In this document: positions 5,247 to 7,843 of the stretch, piece by piece
Numbering within the stretch: the stretch's first letter is position 1
Layout of the letters: every line of letters starts with the position of its first letter
Assembly: GCA_028715665.1 (NCBI GenBank)
Contig: JAQURI010000072.1
Span: 1-7,843, forward strand
Source: Candidatus Ratteibacteria bacterium
Lineage (GTDB): Bacteria > CAIJMQ01
Reading direction: 5' to 3'
Length of the DNA stretch: 7,843 nt
Program-made: the position numbers and the translations under genes
Notes under the pieces: model-generated
What the model was told of the DNA's origin: nothing
The model's database searches: none
The model's input: the letters and a program-made list of their open reading frames with translations, nothing else

Positions 5247-6062
5247 ATGTTGGCTCAGTTTAATGTTATCCATATAGTACAAGCCCTTATTGCCGGAATT
5301 TTTACATGGTTGATGACTGCTTTGGGGGCTTCTGCAATATTTTTAACCAAGGATATAAATAGAAAATTTCTTGATGTGATGCTTGGTTTTGCCGCGGGAG
5401 TAATGGCAGCTGCAATCTACTGGTCGATGCTTGCGCCGGCAATGGAAATAGCAATTAAAAGAAATATTACTCCCTGGATCCCTGTTGCTATTGGTTTTCT
5501 TGCCGGAGGGATTTTCTTAAGAATTTTGGACAGAATATTACCGCATCTTCAATTGGAGAATCCAATTGAAAAAGCCGAAGGTCTTAAGACTTCCTGGCAG
5601 CGGACTACCTTGCTAATTCTTGCTATGGCATTACATAATCTTCCCGAAGGATTAGCCTTGGGAGTTGCTTTCGGCGCTATTGTGGCTGGAGATTCTTCCT
5701 CTACCTTGCCGGCAGCGATAGCTTTGACCATAGGTATAGGCATTCAGGATATTCCGGAAGGGATGGCAATCGCAATGCCGCTGCGCAGAGAAGGGTTTTC
5801 GCGTTTTAAAAGTTTCTGGTACGGGCAACTGTCCGGGATAGTCGAACCCATCGGTGCCGTTATCGGAGCAGCAGCAGTTATTTTTACCACTTCGCTGTTG
5901 CCGTATGCCCTGGCGTTTGCCGCAGGGGCTATGTTTTTTATTGTAATAGAAGAAATAATACCGGAGTCGCAGCGCGGCGGACACGGCGATTTAGCTACAA
6001 TGGGCACAATCGCAGGATTTGTCTTGATGATGATTTTAGATGTTGCATTCGGCAGTTATTAA
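5247..6062 (+). CDS. ZIP family divalent metal transporter (GufA/BbZIP type)
   Basis: This 271-residue inner-membrane protein with about eight helices imports Zn(II), Fe(II) or Mn(II) down a gradient. Membrane segments are visible near 10-33, 43-65, 76-94, 120-147, 154-177, 193-213, 217-238 and 249-268. The transport site is in TM4, His130-Asn131-Leu-Pro-Glu134-Gly, and in TM5, Gln167-Asp168-Ile-Pro-Glu171-Gly. Glu200 in SGIVEPIGA matches the TM6 ligand of the Bordetella ZIP, and Gln/Asp in TM5 is the same variant as in that protein. Glu235-Glu236 (VIEEIIPES) and the histidine loop GGHGD are also typical. Length fits the family. No Shine-Dalgarno precedes ATG 5247 and no in-frame usual start lies in the 19-base gap, so translation may depend on the upstream gene. 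Neighbouring ferritin-like genes suggest iron or manganese rather than zinc, but this is inference. Confidence 0.93.
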   Translation: MLAQFNVIHIVQALIAGIFTWLMTALGASAIFLTKDINRKFLDVMLGFAAGVMAAAIYWSMLAPAMEIAIKRNITPWIPVAIGFLAGGIFLRILDRILPHLQLENPIEKAEGLKTSWQRTTLLILAMALHNLPEGLALGVAFGAIVAGDSSSTLPAAIALTIGIGIQDIPEGMAIAMPLRREGFSRFKSFWYGQLSGIVEPIGAVIGAAAVIFTTSLLPYALAFAAGAMFFIVIEEIIPESQRGGHGDLATMGTIAGFVLMMILDVAFGSY

Positions 6063-6073
6063 TAATTCTAAAT

Positions 6074-6079
6074 AGGAGA
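6074..6079 (+). promoter_or_regulatory. Ribosome binding site of the PagL-like gene
   Basis: GGAGAG, within AGGAGAGGGG, lies 6 bases before ATG 6086. Confidence 0.6.
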
Positions 6080-6085
6080 GGGGAA

Positions 6086-6622
6086 ATGCATAGGATACTG
6101 TTTTTTGTGGTTTTAATTTTAACATCAACATTTTTAAGTAGTGTCCATGCCGATGTTATTTCCAGAGAATTTGAGATGATGACGGGATATGGCAACGCCC
6201 ATCTTGCGGTAGAAGTTAAAGACTGCAGCATAATTCCGGTCATAGCAAGAGCTTTATGGGAAATTAAACCGGGCGGATATATAGGCGGCAGCGTTTTCGG
6301 GTCCTATATCGTCACACCCGCTTCCGAAATGGAAGCAGGATGCGGCATTTTATGGCAGCAAAGATATAACAATGACGGGACTTTTTCTCCGTATTGGGAG
6401 GTAGAAGGCGGCTTGCTTTATACAAGTTTAAAAACCGAAGAACAGGCAACGCAATATAATTTTGTTTTTCAAACCGGAGTAGGCGGTTACATTTCCTTAA
6501 ACGATGATTTGAAACTCGATATCGGTTATCGTTTCAGGCACTATTCGAATTCCGCGATAGAACTTCCCAATATAGGAGTCAATCATCATATGCTTCTTGT
6601 CGGGCTGAGTTGGAACTTTTGA
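6086..6622 (+). CDS. PagL-like acyloxyacyl hydrolase / lipid A 3-O-deacylase, outer membrane
   Basis: This 178-residue protein has a signal peptide (1-22, hydrophobic FFVVLILTSTFL, cleavage after SVHA). It is followed by alternating polar/hydrophobic strands of a small beta-barrel (for example PGGYIGGSVFGSYIV, PYWEVEGGLLYTS, VFQTGVGGYISL, LKLDIGYRFRHYSN and HHMLLVGLSWNF) and ends in Phe178, the usual barrel-assembly signal. The diagnostic motif is RFRHYSNSAIELPNIG, with His152 and Ser154 as the catalytic His and Ser of PagL. PagL removes the 3-O acyl chain of lipid A in the outer membrane. The third catalytic residue, a Glu in Pseudomonas PagL, cannot be placed with certainty: the position 14 after His152 is Asn166. 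Cys47 and Cys86 could form a disulfide. It follows the ZIP gene by 23 bases with its own RBS and may belong to the same transcript. Its presence indicates an outer membrane with lipid A. Confidence 0.8.
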   Translation: MHRILFFVVLILTSTFLSSVHADVISREFEMMTGYGNAHLAVEVKDCSIIPVIARALWEIKPGGYIGGSVFGSYIVTPASEMEAGCGILWQQRYNNDGTFSPYWEVEGGLLYTSLKTEEQATQYNFVFQTGVGGYISLNDDLKLDIGYRFRHYSNSAIELPNIGVNHHMLLVGLSWNF

Positions 6623-6626
6623 AATT

Positions 6627-6639
6627 GATTACACCGATT
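6627..6639 (+). repeat. Outer left 13-bp flanking repeat of the GxxExxY cassette
   Basis: GATTACACCGATT, 5 bases after the upstream stop. It differs at one position from the inner left copy at 6650-6662 and is its tandem partner at a 23-base step. Confidence 0.7.
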
Positions 6640-6649
6640 TTAAAAGAGA

Positions 6650-6662
6650 GATTACACAGATT
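6650..6662 (+). repeat. Inner left 13-bp flanking repeat
   Basis: GATTACACAGATT is the exact reverse complement of 7078-7090 on the other side of the gene. It lies within the 5' leader, ending 16 bases before the GTG start. Confidence 0.8.
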
Positions 6663-6678
6663 CAAATAGATCAAACGA

Positions 6679-7047
6679 GTGGAAAATAAAGATATTCTAA
6701 CTGAAAAGATAATTGCTTGCTGTTTTAAAATCCATTCCGAATTAGGTCCTGGCTTTAATGAAAAAATATACCATAATGCGTTAAAAATTGCTCTACAAGA
6801 GAAAAACTTAAAGTATCAAACCGAAAAACAATTTAGTGTTTCTTTCCAGGATGAAAAAGTGGGCTCTCTGAAATTAGATTTAATTGTAGAAAATAAAGTT
6901 GTTGTTGAAGTTAAAGCGCTAACAGGTCATATTCCGGAAGTGTTTAAGCATCAAGTGCTTTCTTATCTAAAAGTAACAGGTTTGCATATTGGTCTATTGG
7001 TTAATTTTGGGAATAAGAGTTGTCAGGTAAAAAGATTTATGCTTTAA
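6679..7047 (+). CDS. GxxExxY family protein (PD-(D/E)xK-like fold)
   Basis: This 122-residue soluble protein carries the family's name motif in ELGPGFNEKIYHNAL, that is Gly25-x-x-Glu28-x-x-Tyr31. The family's core LDLIVENKVVVEVKAL gives Asp67, Glu77 and Lys79, a D-x9-ExK arrangement like PD-(D/E)xK nucleases. It ends HQVLSYLKVTGLHIGLLVNFG, also typical. Biological function is unknown: nuclease-like by fold, with activity unproven in my knowledge. The start is GTG 6679 without a Shine-Dalgarno; an in-frame TAG at 6667-6669 limits upstream extension. The gene is framed by two 13-bp repeats on each side in opposite orientation, and it sits in what would otherwise be an ordinary intergenic space. 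This suggests arrival as a cassette. Codon use looks more AT-rich than in the neighbouring genes by eye. Confidence 0.9.
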   Translation: MENKDILTEKIIACCFKIHSELGPGFNEKIYHNALKIALQEKNLKYQTEKQFSVSFQDEKVGSLKLDLIVENKVVVEVKALTGHIPEVFKHQVLSYLKVTGLHIGLLVNFGNKSCQVKRFML

Positions 7048-7077
7048 TTTAATAAACACGGATGATAACAATTTTTT

Positions 7078-7090
7078 AATCTGTGTAATC
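7078..7090 (-). repeat. Inner right 13-bp flanking repeat
   Basis: AATCTGTGTAATC on the + strand is a perfect reverse complement of 6650-6662. A degenerate related stretch, AAACACGGATGATAAC, lies just before it at 7054-7069. Confidence 0.8.
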
Positions 7091-7101
7091 GTCAGTATAG
7101 T

Positions 7102-7114
7102 AATCTGCGTAATC
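7102..7114 (-). repeat. Outer right 13-bp flanking repeat
   Basis: AATCTGCGTAATC differs at one base from the copy at 7078-7090 and follows it at a 24-base step. It ends 19 bases before the DUF1844 start, so it lies in that gene's leader. Confidence 0.7.
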
Positions 7115-7121
7115 ATTCCAT

Positions 7122-7128
7122 AGGAGGT
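7122..7128 (+). promoter_or_regulatory. Ribosome binding site of the DUF1844 gene
   Basis: A perfect AGGAGGT lies 5 bases before ATG 7134. A possible -10, TATAGT (7096-7101), lies between the two right-hand repeats but has no good -35. Confidence 0.75.
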
Positions 7129-7133
7129 AAAAC

Positions 7134-7502
7134 ATGGATAACAAAGAAATACTGGAAATTCAATTTATTCAACTTATATCTTCCCTTTATTCAACGTGTA
7201 TGTTTCAGCTTGGTAAAATGATAAATCCGGTCACCGGCAAAATAGAGAAGGACTTAGCTGGCGCGCGCGCAACGATAGACCTTTTAAGGATGCTCGAGGC
7301 AAAAACTAAAGGCAACCTTTCCGATAAAGAGAAAAATGCCCTTACCGAAGCTTTGGCGAACATGCAGATGAATTATGTGGATGAGGTAAAAAGAGAACAG
7401 GAGAAGAAACCTGAACAAGAGGCAAAACCCAAAGAAGAAAAATCAGAAAATAAGAAACCAACTGACAGCAAAAACTCTAAAGGTAGGATTATTGTGCCTT
7501 AA
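7134..7502 (+). CDS. DUF1844 domain protein
   Basis: This 122-residue soluble protein's residues 8-85 match the DUF1844 pattern. FIQLISSLYSTCMFQLGKM is followed by NPVTGKIEKDLAGARATIDLL and MLEAKTKGNLSDKEKNALTEAL, then a last helix (MQMNYVDEV). The function of this family is unknown. The tail (about 86-122) is disordered, rich in Lys and Glu (KKPEQEAKPKEEK), and ends in a short hydrophobic GRIIVP. Such proteins are common in diderm anaerobes and deltaproteobacteria and often lie among housekeeping genes. The right half of the GxxExxY cassette repeats lies just upstream, so the cassette may have separated it from its original promoter or neighbour. Its TAA (7500-7502) overlaps the stop of the convergent leuD-like gene. 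Confidence 0.88.
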   Translation: MDNKEILEIQFIQLISSLYSTCMFQLGKMINPVTGKIEKDLAGARATIDLLRMLEAKTKGNLSDKEKNALTEALANMQMNYVDEVKREQEKKPEQEAKPKEEKSENKKPTDSKNSKGRIIVP

Positions 7503-7843
7503 GTTGTGATATCCCCGTATTTCTTTATGTAGTTTATAACTCCACCTTCATTCAGGATTTTTTGCATGAGAGGAGATAGCGCCTTGAAGGTTATTTCTTC
7601 GCCTGTTGTTTTGTCCGAAATTACTCCCTTTGCCATGTCCAATTGCAGTTCATCGCCTTCGTTGATTTTATCGGTGTCGCATTCAATCGCGGGAAGCCCG
7701 ATATTAATGGCATTGCGATAGAATATTCTTGCGAAAGATTTGGCAAGAACGGCTTGCACGCCTCTGATTTTCATAATAAGAGGCGCGTGTTCTCTTGAGG
7801 AGCCGCCCGCGAAATTTCTCCCCCCCACAGTCAAATCGCCTTC
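7499..7843 (-). CDS. leuD: 3-isopropylmalate dehydratase small subunit (LeuD/HacB family), C-terminal part
   Basis: The reverse-strand frame is open to the right edge, giving 114 residues beginning EGDLTVGGRNF; a TTG at 7834 is not the true start. The signature GGRNFAGGSSREHAP is followed by LAKSFARIFYRNAINIGLP, the hallmarks of the aconitase swivel domain of isopropylmalate/homoaconitate dehydratase small subunits. The Ser-Ser-Arg loop binds substrate carboxylates. The protein pairs with a LeuC large subunit carrying the 4Fe-4S cluster to isomerise 2- to 3-isopropylmalate in leucine synthesis. The loop has Gly where many relatives have Cys (FGCGSS). The remainder GDELQLDMAKGVISDKTTGEEI and the end are typical of the short (about 165-residue) type, so about 50 residues are missing beyond the edge. 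It converges on the DUF1844 gene; partners are expected to the right of the window. Confidence 0.92.
   Translation of the reverse strand, partial: EGDLTVGGRNFAGGSSREHAPLIMKIRGVQAVLAKSFARIFYRNAINIGLPAIECDTDKINEGDELQLDMAKGVISDKTTGEEITFKALSPLMQKILNEGGVINYIKKYGDITT

Larger units (their letters stand above)
6627..7114. mobile_element. Putative GxxExxY cassette bounded by paired inverted repeats
   Basis: A 488-base unit has two copies of GATTACAC-GATT-type repeats on the left, the GxxExxY gene, and two reverse-complement copies on the right (steps of 23 and 24 bases). No transposase or recombinase is encoded and no target duplication was found, so any movement would need help in trans or recombination between repeats. 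The symmetrical ends are seen; mobility is inference. Confidence 0.45.

Noticed and set aside
5652..6007. Reverse-strand open frames opposite the ZIP gene
   Set aside because: Two overlapping frames with low-complexity Ala/Ile/Pro or Arg/Ser-rich translations, opposite conserved ZIP motifs.
6627..7114. CRISPR array
   Set aside because: There are only two copies per side, of 13 bases, in opposite orientation across a gene, with spacers of about 10-11 bases; not a CRISPR.
7832..7834. TTG start for the leuD-like gene
   Set aside because: The frame stays open to the window edge and conserved residues (EGD) precede it, so the real start lies outside the window.

Overview
The window looks like chromosome from an anaerobic or microaerophilic diderm bacterium. 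Evidence for an outer membrane is a PagL-like beta-barrel lipase with a signal peptide and a C-terminal Phe. Evidence for anaerobic oxygen defence is the set of rubrerythrin-like, superoxide-reductase-like, WrbA and Tpx proteins. The DNA is AT-rich, strong AGGAGG-type ribosome sites are common, and genes are tightly packed on the + strand. A candidate-phylum lineage such as Omnitrophota/Elusimicrobiota, or a deltaproteobacterial one, would fit, but this is an impression from gene content and is not proven. There are no rRNA or tRNA genes, CRISPR arrays or transposases.

Layout. Positions 2-163 are the 3' end of a MOSC-domain gene. Positions 248-1499 hold an encapsulated-ferritin-like two-helix protein and a ferritin-VIT1/CCC1 fusion transporter, separated by a long imperfect palindrome. 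Positions 1613-3715 are a tight tpx - L-lactate dehydrogenase - wrbA run. Positions 3812-4144 encode a small exported protein with the superoxide reductase (desulfoferrodoxin) fold. Positions 4246-6622 are a close-packed run: rubrerythrin-like protein, DPSL 'thioferritin'-like protein, ZIP metal transporter and PagL-like outer membrane enzyme. Positions 6627-7114 are a GxxExxY-family gene bracketed by paired inverted 13-bp repeats, probably an inserted cassette. Positions 7134-7502 encode a DUF1844 protein. Its stop overlaps, within TTAA, the stop of a convergent leuD-like gene that runs off the right edge.

How it fits together. Four different ferritin-like four-helix or two-helix proteins, two metal transporters of opposite usual direction (VIT/CCC1, typically out of the cytosol; ZIP, typically in), a peroxidase, a quinone reductase and a SOR-fold protein lie in about 6 kb. 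The simplest reading is an iron/manganese handling and oxygen/peroxide defence island. It would cover metal entry (ZIP), buffering and oxidation (EncFtn-like, DPSL, rubrerythrin-like), efflux coupled to ferritin sensing (VIT fusion), and removal of peroxide and quinone/oxygen products (Tpx, WrbA, SOR-like). Lactate dehydrogenase may supply or dispose of NADH. The most unusual single points are the SOR-like protein, whose predicted mature N-terminus is itself a metal-ligand candidate His while the last canonical His is Ala; the EncFtn-like protein with no encapsulin in view; and the DPSL protein, which seems to have lost two diiron ligands.
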